NCBI RefSeq assembly: GCF_019242955.1
Contig: NZ_CP066129.1
Location: forward strand, 2,294,001-2,358,000
Source of the DNA: Morganella morganii
GTDB lineage: Bacteria > Pseudomonadota > Gammaproteobacteria > Enterobacterales > Enterobacteriaceae
Direction: 5' to 3'
DNA length: 64,000 bases
Below are positions 39,938 to 50,405 of the stretch, piece after piece; position 1 is the stretch's first letter; every line of letters starts with the position of its first letter. The notes beneath the pieces were generated by a model. The model was not told where the DNA came from. It saw only the letters and a program-made list of their open reading frames with translations, and did no database searches. Made by a program: the position numbers and the translations under genes.

Positions 39938-40044
39938 CAGCAGATAACAGGCAAGCGGACGAAAAGCATGCGCGTCATGGATGACGCGCCTGAGCGCACA
40001 GGGAAGTGTTTACAGCGTCTTTTCGTTTTGCCTGTTATCTGCTG
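39938..40044. repeat. 107-bp palindromic element, MITE- or RNA-like
   Basis: Outer arms of 17 bp are perfectly complementary (39938-39954 starting CAGCAGATAAC; 40028-40044). A further 8 bp pair follows inside (ACGAAAAG 39959-39966 with CTTTTCGT 40019-40026). At the centre a 9-bp perfect hairpin, GCGCGTCAT-GG-ATGACGCGC (39970-39989), sits beside unpaired sequence with ACAGGGAAGTGTTTACAG. It occupies nearly all of the fabI-yceM gap between convergent genes, so termination is also possible. Resembles intergenic palindromic repeats of enteric genomes; I cannot name the family. Confidence 0.8.
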
Positions 40045-40076
40045 CTCTCCGCGCTTTCAGAAAATACGTCTTTCAA

Positions 40077-41000
40077 TTACCTGTCTGTCAGTAACGCTTC
40101 TGTCAGCCGCTGAGCATAAAGCGCCTCTTCGCCGCTGACCAGCGGTTGTGTCTGATTGGCAACAGATTCAATAAAGTGCCGCACCGCACCGTCAAACCCG
40201 CGCTGAACCAGCAGCGGCTCCCACGCCTTCGGATGCTGTTCCTGTATCCCGGCGGCGGTTTCACTGCGCCAGTGAGTCATATCCGTTACCTGATAACAGC
40301 CGTCACGCCCCGTCACACTGACCTGCTCCCGCTGACTCGCCGCACAGCGGTGCATGGATGCTGTCAGCCACGCGCCGTTGCCGGTCTGTAAATGGTGTTC
40401 AGCATACAGCAGCTGATTGGCCTCATTTACCTGCATATGCCCGCTTTTCAGTACGGCATTCCCGTCCCGTCCCAGCCACAGCAGGGTATCTGCGATATGT
40501 AAGTAGTCATCTGTCACTGTAAAACGGACATCGTTCGGGCCGACACTGTTGCTGCGGTGTTTTTCCATGCGGATGGATGCGGTTTTTCCGGCAATTTGCT
40601 CCCTGAGTTGCAGATAAAACGGTGAGAAACGGCGGTTAAAGCTCACCATCAGCGCCCGCTGTTTTTTCTCTGCCAGACTGACAAGCGCTTCTGACTGCTC
40701 ATACGTTGCCGCCAGCGGCTTATCAACACAAACATGACAACCCGCATTCAGCAGTTCACTGACAACCTGAAAATGACTCTCTGTACTGCTGTGCACAAAT
40801 ACCGCGTCACACTGTTCTGCCAGTGCGCGGAGTGACGGAAACAGCGGAAACCGGTAAGCATCACAGACCTGACGGGCTTTTTCCTGATTCGGCGAGAACC
40901 CGCCGGACAGCACCCAGTTATCCGTTCTGGTCAGAACTGGTAAATACGCTTTTTGTGCTATTCCGCCCAGCCCGGCGACACCGATACGGATTTTTTTCAT
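40077..41000 (-). CDS. yceM: Gfo/Idh/MocA oxidoreductase YceM (MviM)
   Basis: A 307-aa NAD(P)-dependent oxidoreductase: Rossmann motif GVAGLGGIAQKAYLPVL, then DAVFVHSSTESHF, HVCVDKPLA and MEKHRSNSVGPND, all close to E. coli YceM/MviM. Substrate unknown. In E. coli yceM is beside the flagellar region and murJ; here it stands alone, a change of place. AAAGG precedes the start by 10 nt. Confidence 0.88.
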   Translation of the reverse strand: MKKIRIGVAGLGGIAQKAYLPVLTRTDNWVLSGGFSPNQEKARQVCDAYRFPLFPSLRALAEQCDAVFVHSSTESHFQVVSELLNAGCHVCVDKPLAATYEQSEALVSLAEKKQRALMVSFNRRFSPFYLQLREQIAGKTASIRMEKHRSNSVGPNDVRFTVTDDYLHIADTLLWLGRDGNAVLKSGHMQVNEANQLLYAEHHLQTGNGAWLTASMHRCAASQREQVSVTGRDGCYQVTDMTHWRSETAAGIQEQHPKAWEPLLVQRGFDGAVRHFIESVANQTQPLVSGEEALYAQRLTEALLTDR

Positions 41001-41197
41001 ATGTGCTTTACCTTTTATTGTTTTGTAACAATGAATTACAAAGTCTTCTCACAAATTGAATCTGTGGCGATTATATGGAAAGATGGGGTTAACCAACACA
41101 TAATTCGCACCCGGAATACATTACGCCCGCGAATACCGGTCTATACTTCATCAAATACCGCCATGTCCGTTCTTTTGTTTTAACTAAGGAGCATACC

Positions 41198-41803
41198 ATG
41201 CAATTGTTCTATACCCCGGGAAGTTGTGCACTATCACCCCATATTATTTTGCGTGAAACCGGCCTGGATTTTTCACTGGTTCGTGTCAATCTGAAAGAGA
41301 AGAAAACCGAAAACGGTGATGACTACCTGAAAATTAATCCGAAAGGACAAGTCCCCGCGCTGAGTATCAGTGACAGTCAGCTGCTGACAGAAGGTGTGGC
41401 TATTGTGCAGTATCTTGCTGATCAGAAACCGGATCGCAAGCTGATTGCCCCGGCGGGAACGATGGAGCGCTATCATCAGATTGAATGGCTTAACTATATT
41501 GCCAGCGAAGTGCATAAAAGCTACGGCCCGCTGTTCTCGCCGGAAACGCCGGAAGATTACCGGCCGATTGCGCTGCGTAATCTGACGAATAAGTTTGCTT
41601 ATGTGGACAGCGTGCTGGCGAAAAGCCCGTATATTACCGGCAACAATTTTACCGTAGCCGATGCTTATCTGTTTACCGTCTGCGGCTGGGCGCCGCACCT
41701 GAAGATTTCACTGGAGCCGTATCCGCATTTACAGGCTTACCTGGCGAAAATTGCGCACCGCCCGCATGTGCAGGATGCGATGGAAGCGGAAGGTCTGATT
41801 TAA
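41198..41803 (+). CDS. gstA: Glutathione S-transferase GstA
   Basis: A 201-aa beta-class GST with catalytic C10 ([13 protein letters not shown]), [23 protein letters not shown] and a C-terminal helical domain with the N-capping box (FTVADAYLF). It conjugates glutathione to electrophiles. AAGGAG precedes the ATG. Next to pdxY, the same neighbourhood as E. coli. Confidence 0.94.
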   Translation: MQLFYTPGSCALSPHIILRETGLDFSLVRVNLKEKKTENGDDYLKINPKGQVPALSISDSQLLTEGVAIVQYLADQKPDRKLIAPAGTMERYHQIEWLNYIASEVHKSYGPLFSPETPEDYRPIALRNLTNKFAYVDSVLAKSPYITGNNFTVADAYLFTVCGWAPHLKISLEPYPHLQAYLAKIAHRPHVQDAMEAEGLI

Positions 41804-41825
41804 TCGTTCTGATATACAGAGACAA

Positions 41826-41854
41826 AAAACGCCGGATAATCCGGCGTTTTCTTT
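41826..41854. terminator. gstA / pdxY shared terminator
   Basis: AAAACGCCGG / CCGGCGTTTT, 10-bp stem, 5-nt loop, T-runs on both strands. Confidence 0.9.
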
Positions 41855-41879
41855 ATGCTGATACGGTGTGCAGACCGGT

Positions 41880-42746
41880 TCAGTCGATCTGTTCCGAACA
41901 GAATTTGTGCACCGGAAGTACCATTTCATCCTGAGCCGCAACCAGTTGCAGTTCGTACTCATTCATGGTTTTGGTTTTCAGCATCACTTCATACACAGCG
42001 GCGGCCACATGTTCCAGAGCCTTCGGCAGTTCTTCACCTTTCAGCAGGTTCACCAGCATCAGACCACTGGTTAAATCACCCACACCCACCGGCTGACGTT
42101 CGCCGAAGTCCACCAGCGGACGGCTGACATGCCAGGCGTGATCGGCGGTGACCAGAATCATTTCAAAGCGGTCGGCGCGGTAACCGGCTCGGGACAGGTG
42201 CTTGACCAGCACCAGACGCGGCCCTTTTTTGCACAGTTCACGGGCAGCGGCAACGGCTTCATCCACATTATGAATGGTTTGTCCGCTCAGGGTTTCCAGC
42301 TCAAGCAGGTTCGGTGCGATCATATCGCTGACTGCCAGCGCTTCCTGACACAGAAAATCTGCCACACCCGGCGCCACGATACAGCCTTTTTCCGGATGCC
42401 CCATGACCGGATCACAGAAATACCATGCCTGCGGATTACGGGTTTTGACTTTTTTCACCACATCCAGGATACGTTTACCCTGCTCTGCTGAGCCGAGGTA
42501 GCCGCTGAGTACCGCATCACAGCGGGTCAGCTGATCGATTTTATCAATGCCGTCCACAATCTCCGTGATGTGCTCTGCGCTCATCACGCAGCCGGTCCAG
42601 CCTTGTGCATACTGTGTGTGATTAGAAAACTGGACGGTATTAAGCGGCCAGACATTAACACCCATGCGGCGCATCGGGAATTCAGCCGCACTGTTACCGG
42701 CATGACCATACACAACATGGGATTGGATAGAGAGAATATTTTTCAT
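41880..42746 (-). CDS. pdxY: Pyridoxal kinase PdxY
   Basis: A 288-aa ribokinase-fold enzyme that phosphorylates pyridoxal. [27 protein letters not shown] fixes the start at 42746; the frame runs on to 42785. The anion-hole motif is in [15 protein letters not shown]. Follows tyrS and pdxH on the same strand, so three B6-linked or neighbouring genes share an ancient cluster. Confidence 0.95.
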   Translation of the reverse strand: MKNILSIQSHVVYGHAGNSAAEFPMRRMGVNVWPLNTVQFSNHTQYAQGWTGCVMSAEHITEIVDGIDKIDQLTRCDAVLSGYLGSAEQGKRILDVVKKVKTRNPQAWYFCDPVMGHPEKGCIVAPGVADFLCQEALAVSDMIAPNLLELETLSGQTIHNVDEAVAAARELCKKGPRLVLVKHLSRAGYRADRFEMILVTADHAWHVSRPLVDFGERQPVGVGDLTSGLMLVNLLKGEELPKALEHVAAAVYEVMLKTKTMNEYELQLVAAQDEMVLPVHKFCSEQID

Positions 42747-42860
42747 TGATACAACCTGATTTTTTATTATTACTGCGCATATCATATTCTGTGAAGCAGA
42801 AAAGATCTTGCTGACAGATCAAAAAGGGCAACTTTCGTTGCCCTTGTTTACCGTAAACTA

Positions 42861-44135
42861 TTATTTCCAGCAGATCAGACAGTAATGTTTTTTACCGCGG
42901 CGCAGCAATGTGTAACGGCCGAATAACTTGTCGCTGTCAGTGAAGCGGTATTCCGCATCTGACTGTTTTTCACCGTTGAGTGATACTGCGTTGGAGCCGA
43001 TCATGGTACGGGCCTGGCCGCGTGACGGAACCAGTTCCGCAAGCACCAGCGCCTGTTGTAAATCCGCATCGCTGTCCGGTTCAATATGCGGCATGCCGTC
43101 CTGTGCCAGCTGCGCGAAGTCATCTTCGGTCAGGTTGGAGATATCACCGTTGAACAGGCTGTCAGTAATACGCTGTGCTGCCGTCAGACCCGCTTCGCCG
43201 TGAACCAGTTTTGTCACCAGTTCTGCCAGAACATACTGAGCACGCGGTGCTTTGCCGCTGGCCTTGTCTTCCGCTTCCAGTGCATCGATATCTTCGAGGC
43301 TCATAAAGGTGAAGAATTTGAGGAAACGGTATACATCCGCATCTGCCGTGTTGATCCAGAACTGATAGAATTTGTACGGACTGGTTTTCTTCGGATCCAG
43401 CCATACCGCGCCGCCTTCAGTTTTACCGAATTTGGTGCCGTCAGATTTGGTGATCAGCGGAACCGTCAGACCCCAGGCCTGCTGCTGGTTCAGACGACGG
43501 GTTAAATCGATACCGGAGGTGATGTTACCCCACTGATCGGAACCGCCGATTTGCAGTTCAACACCGTGATCTTTATTCAGACGGGCGAAGTCATAACCCT
43601 GTAACAGGTTGTAGGAGAATTCGGTGAACGAAATCCCGACGTCATCCCGGTTCAGGCGCTGTTTAACCGCTTCCTTGTTGATCATCTGGTTCACAGAGAA
43701 GTGTTTACCGATGTCACGCAGGAAGGTCAGCACATCCATAGAACCGAACCAGTCATAGTTGTTTGCCGCGATGGCGCTGTTCTTACCGCAGTCAAAATCG
43801 AGGAACGGAGAAACCTGCTGACGGATTTTATCCACCCAGCCGTGAACCGTATCCTGTGTATTCAGTTTGCGTTCCGTTGCTTTGAAGCTCGGATCGCCAA
43901 TCAGCCCCGTGGCCCCACCAACCAGCGCCACCGGACGGTGACCGGCTAACTGGAAACGCTTTAAGCACAGCAACGGAACCAGGTGGCCCAAATGCAAGCT
44001 GTCAGCGGTCGGATCGAAACCGCAATAGAGGGAGATCGGGCCCTGCGCCAGTCTCTCAGCTAACGCTTTTTCATCCGTAACCTGGGCAATGAGGCCCCGC
44101 TCTTGCAGTTGTTTTATCAGGTTCGTACCAGACAT
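42861..44135 (-). CDS. tyrS: Tyrosyl-tRNA synthetase TyrS
   Basis: A 424-aa class I synthetase. HIGH-like motif HLGHLVPLL and KMSKS-like KFGKTEGG; C-terminal S4 domain ([23 protein letters not shown]). Start at 44135 ([15 protein letters not shown]) follows GGAG by 6 nt; the frame extends upstream to 44231 without support. Confidence 0.97.
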   Translation of the reverse strand: MSGTNLIKQLQERGLIAQVTDEKALAERLAQGPISLYCGFDPTADSLHLGHLVPLLCLKRFQLAGHRPVALVGGATGLIGDPSFKATERKLNTQDTVHGWVDKIRQQVSPFLDFDCGKNSAIAANNYDWFGSMDVLTFLRDIGKHFSVNQMINKEAVKQRLNRDDVGISFTEFSYNLLQGYDFARLNKDHGVELQIGGSDQWGNITSGIDLTRRLNQQQAWGLTVPLITKSDGTKFGKTEGGAVWLDPKKTSPYKFYQFWINTADADVYRFLKFFTFMSLEDIDALEAEDKASGKAPRAQYVLAELVTKLVHGEAGLTAAQRITDSLFNGDISNLTEDDFAQLAQDGMPHIEPDSDADLQQALVLAELVPSRGQARTMIGSNAVSLNGEKQSDAEYRFTDSDKLFGRYTLLRRGKKHYCLICWK

Positions 44136-44270
44136 CAATGACTCCGTCAGTTCTGTTTTGTCTATGCAAAAATAGTGGATTAGAAATATGAAGGCTATAG
44201 CATAAAGCGGCACTCCGTGAAGTGCCAGCAATTAAAATGATTTTGCAGAAGAAATTCCGGTAACAACCGG

Positions 44271-44921
44271 TTACGGCGCAAGGCGGTCAATGTCCCAGCC
44301 GTCTGCGGTACGGGTATACAGAAAACGGTCATGCAGACGGTGTTCACCGCCCTGCCAGAATTCAACCGAATTAAATTTAATCCGGAACCCGCCCCAGAAG
44401 CTTGGCAGCGGTACATCACCCTGCTTAAATTTTTGTTTCAGTTCAAGAAATTTACCTTCCAGAATTCCGCGGGCAGAAATCCGCGAGGATTGCTGTGATG
44501 CCCAGGCGGCTATCTGACTGTCTTTCGGACGGCTGTGGAAATATTTTACCACTTCCAGTGTCGATAAACGCTCCACTTCCCCCAGGAAGCAGACTTGTCT
44601 GTCCAGGCTGTACCACGGGAAATGCACACTGATTTTCGGATTTTTTGCCAGATGCTGTGCCTTGCGGCTGCCCATGTTGGTATAGAAAATCAGCCCGTCT
44701 TTATCAAAGTGCTTAAGCAGCACAATGCGCTGATACGGCTGACCGGTTTCATCCACGGTGGCCACACACATCGCGGTCGGGTCAGTCAGTCTGGCCTCGC
44801 ACGCCTGTTTGAGCCAGCGTTCAAACATTTCCAGCGGTTCATCACTGAGATCACGGCGGCGCAATCCCCCTTTGGTGTATTCACGCCGCAGTGAAGCAAC
44901 GTCCGTAAACTCGTCTGACAT
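44271..44921 (-). CDS. pdxH: Pyridoxine/pyridoxamine 5'-phosphate oxidase PdxH
   Basis: A 216-aa FMN enzyme that makes pyridoxal 5'-phosphate. [57 protein letters not shown] and [14 protein letters not shown] are diagnostic. The frame opens at 44978, but MSDEFTDVA (44921) aligns with E. coli. It is 48 nt from anmK, probably one transcript with tyrS. Confidence 0.96.
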   Translation of the reverse strand: MSDEFTDVASLRREYTKGGLRRRDLSDEPLEMFERWLKQACEARLTDPTAMCVATVDETGQPYQRIVLLKHFDKDGLIFYTNMGSRKAQHLAKNPKISVHFPWYSLDRQVCFLGEVERLSTLEVVKYFHSRPKDSQIAAWASQQSSRISARGILEGKFLELKQKFKQGDVPLPSFWGGFRIKFNSVEFWQGGEHRLHDRFLYTRTADGWDIDRLAP

Positions 44922-44968
44922 GCCTTTTATCCTCTTAATTCTTTTGAATAACTGTGTGTAATCTTTTA

Positions 44969-46087
44969 TTACGGCCACTGACGGATAACGGGATATACCG
45001 CACCCAGTACGGTTTCTCTGTCTGCACCGGTGACCGACGGCAGATTGCCGGGTTCACCGGCCAGTGTCCGCGCGGCCAGCCAGGCAAATGCCAGGGCTTC
45101 CATATCATCACCGCTCAGGCCGTATTTATCGGTCGGGCTCACTTCAGTACCCGGCAGTTGTGCTGACAACTGCGCCATGATCTGCGGATTACGTGCACCA
45201 CCGCCGCATACCAGCAGGCGTTCGCAGCCGCCGCACAGTGTGACCTGTTCACTGATACTGACCGTCGTCAGCGCCAGCAGAGTTGCCTGCACATCTTCCG
45301 GTTTCAGGCCCGGAAATTTATCCAGCTGCCTGGTCAGCCACTGCGTATTGAAATATTCACGGCCGGTACTTTTTGGTGCCGGACGGCGGAAATAGGGATC
45401 ACCCAGCATATGTGCCAGTAAATCCTCATTGATGCACCCTGTTTTTGCCCATTCACCGTCTTTATCATACGGTGCCGCACGGTGCCGCCATGTCCAGCTG
45501 TCCATCAGCATATTGCCCGGACCGGTGTCATACCCTCTGACCTCCGCCCCCGGGATCAGCGTCGTGATATTGGCGATCCCGCCGATATTCAGGATAATCC
45601 GTTTTTCATCCGGTACACCGAGCACCGCCTGATGAAATGCAGGCACCAGCGGTGCCCCCTGTCCGCCATAAGCCATGTCACGGCGGCGGAAATCCCCGAC
45701 CGTCATGATATTAGTCAGCGCGGCAACCCGGTTGTTATCCCCGAGTTGCAGGGTAAACGGAGTGTCGCTGTCCGGCTCATGCCAGACGGTCTGTCCGTGA
45801 CAACCGATACCGGCAATATCCTGCGGATTCAGCCGGGTTTGTGCCAGCAGACCGCGGATGGCATCAGCAAACAGTGTACCCAGTTCATAATCCAGACGGC
45901 CGATTTCCGACAGCGTTGTCTGCTGCCCCTGACATACCGCCAGTATGCGCGTTTTCAGCGCGGGCGGAAACGGATGCGAGTACGCCGCCTGCTGCGCAAC
46001 CACTGAATCATTAATCGCGGCCAGCACAACATCCACCCCGTCAAGGCTGGTTCCTGACATCACGCCGATATAACGTCCCGAACGCAT
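44969..46087 (-). CDS. anmK: Anhydro-N-acetylmuramic acid kinase AnmK
   Basis: A 372-aa kinase of the peptidoglycan recycling pathway: cleaves and phosphorylates 1,6-anhydro-MurNAc to MurNAc-6-P. ATP motif [12 protein letters not shown] at the N-terminus, [11 protein letters not shown] and [10 protein letters not shown] follow. AAGGA precedes the ATG. Divergent from slyB, as in E. coli. Confidence 0.95.
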   Translation of the reverse strand: MRSGRYIGVMSGTSLDGVDVVLAAINDSVVAQQAAYSHPFPPALKTRILAVCQGQQTTLSEIGRLDYELGTLFADAIRGLLAQTRLNPQDIAGIGCHGQTVWHEPDSDTPFTLQLGDNNRVAALTNIMTVGDFRRRDMAYGGQGAPLVPAFHQAVLGVPDEKRIILNIGGIANITTLIPGAEVRGYDTGPGNMLMDSWTWRHRAAPYDKDGEWAKTGCINEDLLAHMLGDPYFRRPAPKSTGREYFNTQWLTRQLDKFPGLKPEDVQATLLALTTVSISEQVTLCGGCERLLVCGGGARNPQIMAQLSAQLPGTEVSPTDKYGLSGDDMEALAFAWLAARTLAGEPGNLPSVTGADRETVLGAVYPVIRQWP

Positions 46088-46407
46088 AACCGATTCCTTT
46101 TAATCAATAACCATCTGATAAAAATATAATATTCATATTCCGGTGTGATTACTATAATCAGGGTGCCCCGCAGATTCATCCCTTTTCGCATCGTGACCCT
46201 ACTTAATCCCTGTTCTGATGCACACCTCACATTTGTGAAATAAGACGATTTACCTTGCCGCCGGAACATTTGGCTTTAAGCTGTTCCTAATGTAAGGTGC
46301 AAATAAAACATTTTTAATGCAAAATTATTCTGCGATAATAGGTAAAATATTACACTGCAGATAATGAACACATCTGAATCTGTGAATACAATAATCAGGA
46401 GTTAAGT
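46088..46407. other. anmK / slyB divergent region
   Basis: About 320 nt with no gene. AT-rich near slyB, with TATA-like stretches at 46335-46350. No clear PhoP box (TGTTTA repeats), although slyB is PhoP-controlled in E. coli and Salmonella. Confidence 0.5.
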
Positions 46408-46875
46408 ATGTATAAGCGTTTTCTCGTCGGTGTATTTACCGTCGTGGCACTTTCCGGTTGTGTGAATATGGACACACTCAGTGGTGACACTTATAGTGCA
46501 GACCAGGCGAAACGTGTTCAGACCGTTACCTATGGTACAGTAATGAGCGCCCGTCCGGTGACTATTCAGGGCGGCAGTGACGAAAATATCCTCGGTGCGG
46601 CAGGTGGTGCAATTCTGGGTGGTATTTTAGGCAGCACAATCGGCGGCGGTACCGGCCAGACTCTGGCTACCGCAGCAGGGGCTATTGCCGGTGGTGTTGC
46701 AGGCCAGAACGTTCAGGCATCGATGAACAACACATCCGGTGTTGAACTCGAACTGAAACAGGATAACGGCGAAATCATTGTTGTTGTACAAAAACAAGGT
46801 AAAACTCCGTTCTCCGTCGGTCAGCGTGTGCGTATCGCGAAATCCGGTTCAACCTATACCGTATCTCCGCGTTAA
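46408..46875 (+). CDS. slyB: Outer-membrane lipoprotein SlyB
   Basis: A 155-aa lipoprotein with lipobox ALSGC and a glycine-zipper domain (AAGGAILGGILGSTIGGGTGQTLATAAGAIAGGVAGQ), as in SlyB/Pal-like proteins. It belongs to the PhoPQ regulon in relatives and stabilises outer-membrane proteins under stress. CAGGAG lies 7 nt before the ATG. Next to slyA but convergent. Confidence 0.95.
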   Translation: MYKRFLVGVFTVVALSGCVNMDTLSGDTYSADQAKRVQTVTYGTVMSARPVTIQGGSDENILGAAGGAILGGILGSTIGGGTGQTLATAAGAIAGGVAGQNVQASMNNTSGVELELKQDNGEIIVVVQKQGKTPFSVGQRVRIAKSGSTYTVSPR

Positions 46876-46893
46876 TTTTCCCGGTTTACCGGT

Positions 46894-46924
46894 AAAAGGC
46901 GAAACACCCGTTTCGCCTTTTTTA
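46894..46924. terminator. slyB / slyA shared terminator
   Basis: AAAGGCGAAAC / GTTTCGCCTTT, 11 bp, 4-nt loop, T-run after and A-run before. Confidence 0.92.
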
Positions 46925-46934
46925 TTACCTGACA

Positions 46935-47369
46935 TTAATTACGGTTATGCAGCTGCACAATATTATTTTCCAGTTTCCTGACAATCTCCGCCAGTGTATA
47001 TAATTCATCCTGTGTAATTCCGCCCAGAATTTCACGCCGTGTTTTTTCAATCACCGCATCCACTTCACGGATAAAGGGTTCGGACTCCTCCGTCAGTTTT
47101 ATCCGTTTCGCTCTGCGGTCATTAATACAGATATGCCGTGTGATTAATTGTTTTTCTTCCAGCTGATCCAGCGTGCGGACCAGCGAAGGCTGTTCAATAC
47201 CGATCGCTTTCGCCAGCTGAATCTGAGACTGATCCGGCGGCAGCAGGCTGATATTGTAGAGTGTAATCCAGTGTGTCTGTGTGAGTTTCAGTGGTTTGAG
47301 CCGGTGGTCAATCAGTGATCGCCATATCCGCACTAACCTCGCTAAGTCTGATCCCAATGTTAACTCCAC
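46935..47369 (-). CDS. slyA: MarR-family regulator SlyA
   Basis: A 144-aa winged-helix regulator: [56 protein letters not shown] (recognition helix) and [13 protein letters not shown] (wing). It counters H-NS at AT-rich promoters and controls virulence and envelope genes. The long AT-rich region upstream fits autoregulation. Confidence 0.95.
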   Translation of the reverse strand: MELTLGSDLARLVRIWRSLIDHRLKPLKLTQTHWITLYNISLLPPDQSQIQLAKAIGIEQPSLVRTLDQLEEKQLITRHICINDRRAKRIKLTEESEPFIREVDAVIEKTRREILGGITQDELYTLAEIVRKLENNIVQLHNRN

Positions 47370-47885
47370 AAATTTCTCCTTATGTGAATACGGTACGGAC
47401 GTATAAACACGCCCTCATGTCTTTCAATCACCCAATAAAAAGAAACGCGGCACTATTGTGTTCATTAACAGCGACGCAATATTGCTGCGTAACAAAAACA
47501 GTTCATGACTATTTCATAACCATTTTTATTGCCATGAAATAGTTAGCTTTTTATACAAATTTAATTGATTAAGTTGATGAACTTGTTCGGGATTAAGAAT
47601 AGCGATCATCACTGCCGGGATCTATATTTTTTTACATAACCACCATTTTATTTTTAACAAAAAATAATTTATTTCATGTAATTAATCTTATTAAACATGA
47701 GGTTACTATTATATTGAGCCACCCACCCGCATCACAATAATTTTATATTGTGTTTATATAATTTCACTCTTGATTATAAATTCAAATGCGACAAAAAACA
47801 TTATTTCTATAATATATAAATCAACAACACTAAATAACCCCACTATATTAATTCAAGGCTAATATATAGATTTGCAATTATTTAA
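47370..47885. other. Long AT-rich region upstream of slyA
   Basis: About 515 nt without a gene. It holds GCAATATTGC, a perfect palindrome, at 47476-47485, and the inverted repeat ACTATTTCAT (47508-47517) / ATGAAATAGT (47534-47543). 47560-47880 is extremely AT-rich, typical of an H-NS-bound zone. Confidence 0.55.
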
Positions 47886-48122
47886 TTAAAATAGATCTAA
47901 CTGTCCGGACGGTGATTCCGGCGGAGTTTCACCTTTAGCCGCTCTGTAGCGACGCTGACGACACAAACGGATAATATTTTCTTTTTGCGCATTACTCATC
48001 GACAGCCACTGAAAGCGCTCATCACGGCTCCGGTAGCATCCCCGGCAATACCCTTTTTCATTCAGCTGACATATCCCCACACACGGTGACGGGATATCAA
48101 AAAAGTGAAGTTGTTCTGCCAT
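47886..48122 (-). CDS. ydhL: DUF1289 protein YdhL
   Basis: A 78-aa protein: PSPCVGICQLNEKGYCRGCYRSRDE has the DUF1289 cysteine set (C-x3-C-x7-C-x2-C), probably metal-binding. MAEQLHFFDIPSPC fits E. coli YdhL, so the start is 48122. Divergent from gloA; in E. coli nemR-nemA sit between them and are absent here. Confidence 0.88.
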   Translation of the reverse strand: MAEQLHFFDIPSPCVGICQLNEKGYCRGCYRSRDERFQWLSMSNAQKENIIRLCRQRRYRAAKGETPPESPSGQLDLF

Positions 48123-48274
48123 CGGCTGATGTCCTTTTGTCTGATGCCCTGCCGGACAGGTAATGGTTATCCTGTAACCATCAGCATCCTGATAATTTGA
48201 ATTGTAGTCAATTATCACGTTATAGTGTGAGCCATTACTGATAAATAACTGAAAGCACTCTGAGAGGTTACTTT

Positions 48275-48682
48275 ATGCGTGTACTCCATACCATGCTCCG
48301 CGTGGGTGATATGCAACGTTCCGTCGATTTTTACACCAAGGTTCTCGGCATGCGTTTACTGCGCACCAGTGAAAACCCGGAATACAAATATTCACTGGCG
48401 TTCGTGGGCTACAGTGACGAAAGTGAAGGTTCCGTGATTGAACTGACCTATAACTGGGGTACGGATTCCTATGAGATGGGAACGGCATTCGGCCATATCG
48501 CGCTCGGCGTGGATGATGTCGCGGCGACCTGCGATGCCATCCGTAAAGCGGGCGGCAATGTGACCCGTGAAGCCGGTCCGGTTAAGGGCGGCACCACCAT
48601 TATCGCCTTCGTGGAAGACCCTAATGGTTATAAGATTGAATTAATTGAAAATAAAAGTGCCGGAGCTGCACTCGGTAACTGA
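48275..48682 (+). CDS. gloA: Glyoxalase I GloA
   Basis: A 135-aa Ni-dependent lactoylglutathione lyase that detoxifies methylglyoxal. Metal ligands H5, E56, H74 and E122 are all at the E. coli positions. GAGG precedes ATG by 8 nt. Terminator follows at 48693. Confidence 0.96.
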   Translation: MRVLHTMLRVGDMQRSVDFYTKVLGMRLLRTSENPEYKYSLAFVGYSDESEGSVIELTYNWGTDSYEMGTAFGHIALGVDDVAATCDAIRKAGGNVTREAGPVKGGTTIIAFVEDPNGYKIELIENKSAGAALGN

Positions 48683-48692
48683 TTCCCCCTGT

Positions 48693-48719
48693 AAGAAGGA
48701 TCAGAACGATCCTTCTTTT
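48693..48719 (+). terminator. gloA terminator
   Basis: AAGAAGGATC / GATCCTTCTT, 5-nt loop, ending in TTTT. Confidence 0.85.
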
Positions 48720-48801
48720 CCGGCGCAGCACTGAACAGCCCTTTCTCCTGCCGGCAAGCCGCGCTAGAATAGTGCGTTTTGTTCGTTTAATTAAGAGTCC
48801 C

Positions 48802-49446
48802 ATGTCTGAAAATCAAAATCACAATGCTCTGAGCGCACGTTTCCGCGGGTATTATCCCGTCGTTATCGATGTTGAAACCGGCGGTTTTAATGCCGCAACC
48901 GATGGTATGCTGGAAATCGCTGCCATTACCGTCAAAATGGATCATAACGGCTGGCTGATGCCGGATCAGCGGCTTGAATTCAATGTGCAGCCTTTTGAGG
49001 GTGCAAATCTTGATCCTGCCGCACTGGCGTTCACCGGGATTAATCCGGCAGATCCGGAGCGTAATGCGGTCACTGAATATGAGGCTCTGCATGCCATTTT
49101 TAAAATGGTGCGCAAAGGCATGAAAGATGCGGATTGCAAGCGGGCGATTATCGTGGCGCACAATGCGAATTTTGATCACAGTTTTGTGATGGCAGCCGCA
49201 GCACGCTGCGGACTGAAACGTAATCCGTTCCACCCGTTTGCCACCTTTGATACGGCGGCATTAAGCGGATTATCACTGGGACAGACGATTCTGGCAAAAG
49301 CCTGTATCGCCGCCGGTATCCCGTTTGACAGTAAACAGGCTCACGGCGCGGCGTATGATACCGATCGCACCTCCCTGCTCTTTTGTGACATCGTTAACCG
49401 CTGGAAAAAACTGGGCGGCTGGCCGCCTGCGGCAGACAGTAATTGA
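48802..49446 (+). CDS. rnt: Ribonuclease T
   Basis: A 214-aa DEDDh 3'-5' exoribonuclease for tRNA end trimming. [20 protein letters not shown] holds D23 and E25; [10 protein letters not shown] holds the second Asp; [11 protein letters not shown] holds the His and last Asp. Start at 48802 by family; the frame opens at 48772. Next to gloA as in E. coli, but the helicase gene lhr that follows rnt there is missing. Confidence 0.95.
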   Translation: MSENQNHNALSARFRGYYPVVIDVETGGFNAATDGMLEIAAITVKMDHNGWLMPDQRLEFNVQPFEGANLDPAALAFTGINPADPERNAVTEYEALHAIFKMVRKGMKDADCKRAIIVAHNANFDHSFVMAAAARCGLKRNPFHPFATFDTAALSGLSLGQTILAKACIAAGIPFDSKQAHGAAYDTDRTSLLFCDIVNRWKKLGGWPPAADSN

Positions 49447-49451
49447 TCGGA

Positions 49452-49486
49452 TACCTGCGGATTATACCGCAGGTACACTATTTTAC
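49452..49486 (+). terminator. rnt terminator
   Basis: TACCTGCGG / CCGCAGGTA, 9 bp perfect, followed by a broken T-stretch (CACTATTTTACTGTT). Confidence 0.65.
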
Positions 49487-49488
49487 TG

Positions 49489-50265
49489 TTACTGATTCTC
49501 TCCGTCATGCTGCATTTCAGCCGATATTACCGGAGAACCGGACGCCAGTAATGCCAGCGGCGGGATAATATTTTCACGGATCTGACTGAAAATCTCGGTT
49601 ATCTGAGATTTAAATTCTTTAGTGAAATTCTTATTATCGACAGCGTTCATGACAGGGCTATCGTCACCCACCGACCCTAACTGACTGAATTCCACACCTT
49701 CTTTAAGTCCGTCAAATTTAAGTTTGATTTCATAAATGTTCTTTGCGTTATCTGATAACAGCGGCAGATTCTGAAAGCCCTTTATGCCTCGCAGTGCTGT
49801 CATAATATGTCGCAATCCAAGGTTATTATTCTTTGATATATCAGTCAGTTCACTTTTGCTGATTTGTGTTTTACTTTCAATTTTTTTACTCATCTCGTCA
49901 ATCTGATTCAACAGTCTTTCATCGTATGTTTTTATTAAATCTGGCTGTGCAAGTTCATACAACTTCGCTAATTGCTGTTCCGGACTCTCTGTTTTTTCCG
50001 GTAACAAACTATCCGCAGGTTTACCGGCGTCAGATGAACGGAAGTCCGTGCAGATAAACACGCGTTTAACCCAGTCACCAAATTTGTTCGCTACATTACT
50101 GATGCTGCATTTAGCCGCAGTAAAAAATTCAGCCGCATTATTTTTCAACTCTGTCAGTTGCATACTCAATGCGGAAGGAACATCCGGCTTTACCGGTACT
50201 TCCACGCTGTGCATATTAACGTACCAGACGGTATTAGCCTCTGTTTTGTTATTAAATCCGTTCAT
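49489..50265 (-). CDS. Unrecognised 258-aa protein at the lhr position
   Basis: No family recognised. AAGGAAG lies just before the ATG, so it is probably translated. No signal peptide or membrane helix. The N-terminus MNGFNNKTEANTVWYVN is polar and Asn/Thr-rich; the middle is helical and charged, with coiled-coil-like LLNQIDEMSKKIESKTQISKSELTDISKNNN. Such a secreted-style N-terminus and helical body recall type III effectors, but that is speculation. It is leftward between rnt and grxD and has lower GC than both neighbours, so it looks acquired. Confidence 0.65.
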   Translation of the reverse strand: MNGFNNKTEANTVWYVNMHSVEVPVKPDVPSALSMQLTELKNNAAEFFTAAKCSISNVANKFGDWVKRVFICTDFRSSDAGKPADSLLPEKTESPEQQLAKLYELAQPDLIKTYDERLLNQIDEMSKKIESKTQISKSELTDISKNNNLGLRHIMTALRGIKGFQNLPLLSDNAKNIYEIKLKFDGLKEGVEFSQLGSVGDDSPVMNAVDNKNFTKEFKSQITEIFSQIRENIIPPLALLASGSPVISAEMQHDGENQ

Positions 50266-50350
50266 TTTTCTTCCTTCTTTTAGTGTTATCTATGCCGCCA
50301 CTCTAGAAAATAATCGCATTAACAACTTTCATTTCGCCGCCATCAGAAAG

Positions 50351-50384
50351 ACAAAAGCCCCGCAGGTTTACCCTGCGGGGCTTC
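50351..50384 (-). terminator. grxD terminator (leftward)
   Basis: Bottom strand: AGCCCCGCAGG, 5-nt loop, CCTGCGGGGCT, then TTTGT; 11-bp stem. Confidence 0.85.
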
Positions 50385-50405
50385 AATAAGTAGTACTGGA
50401 CGTGA

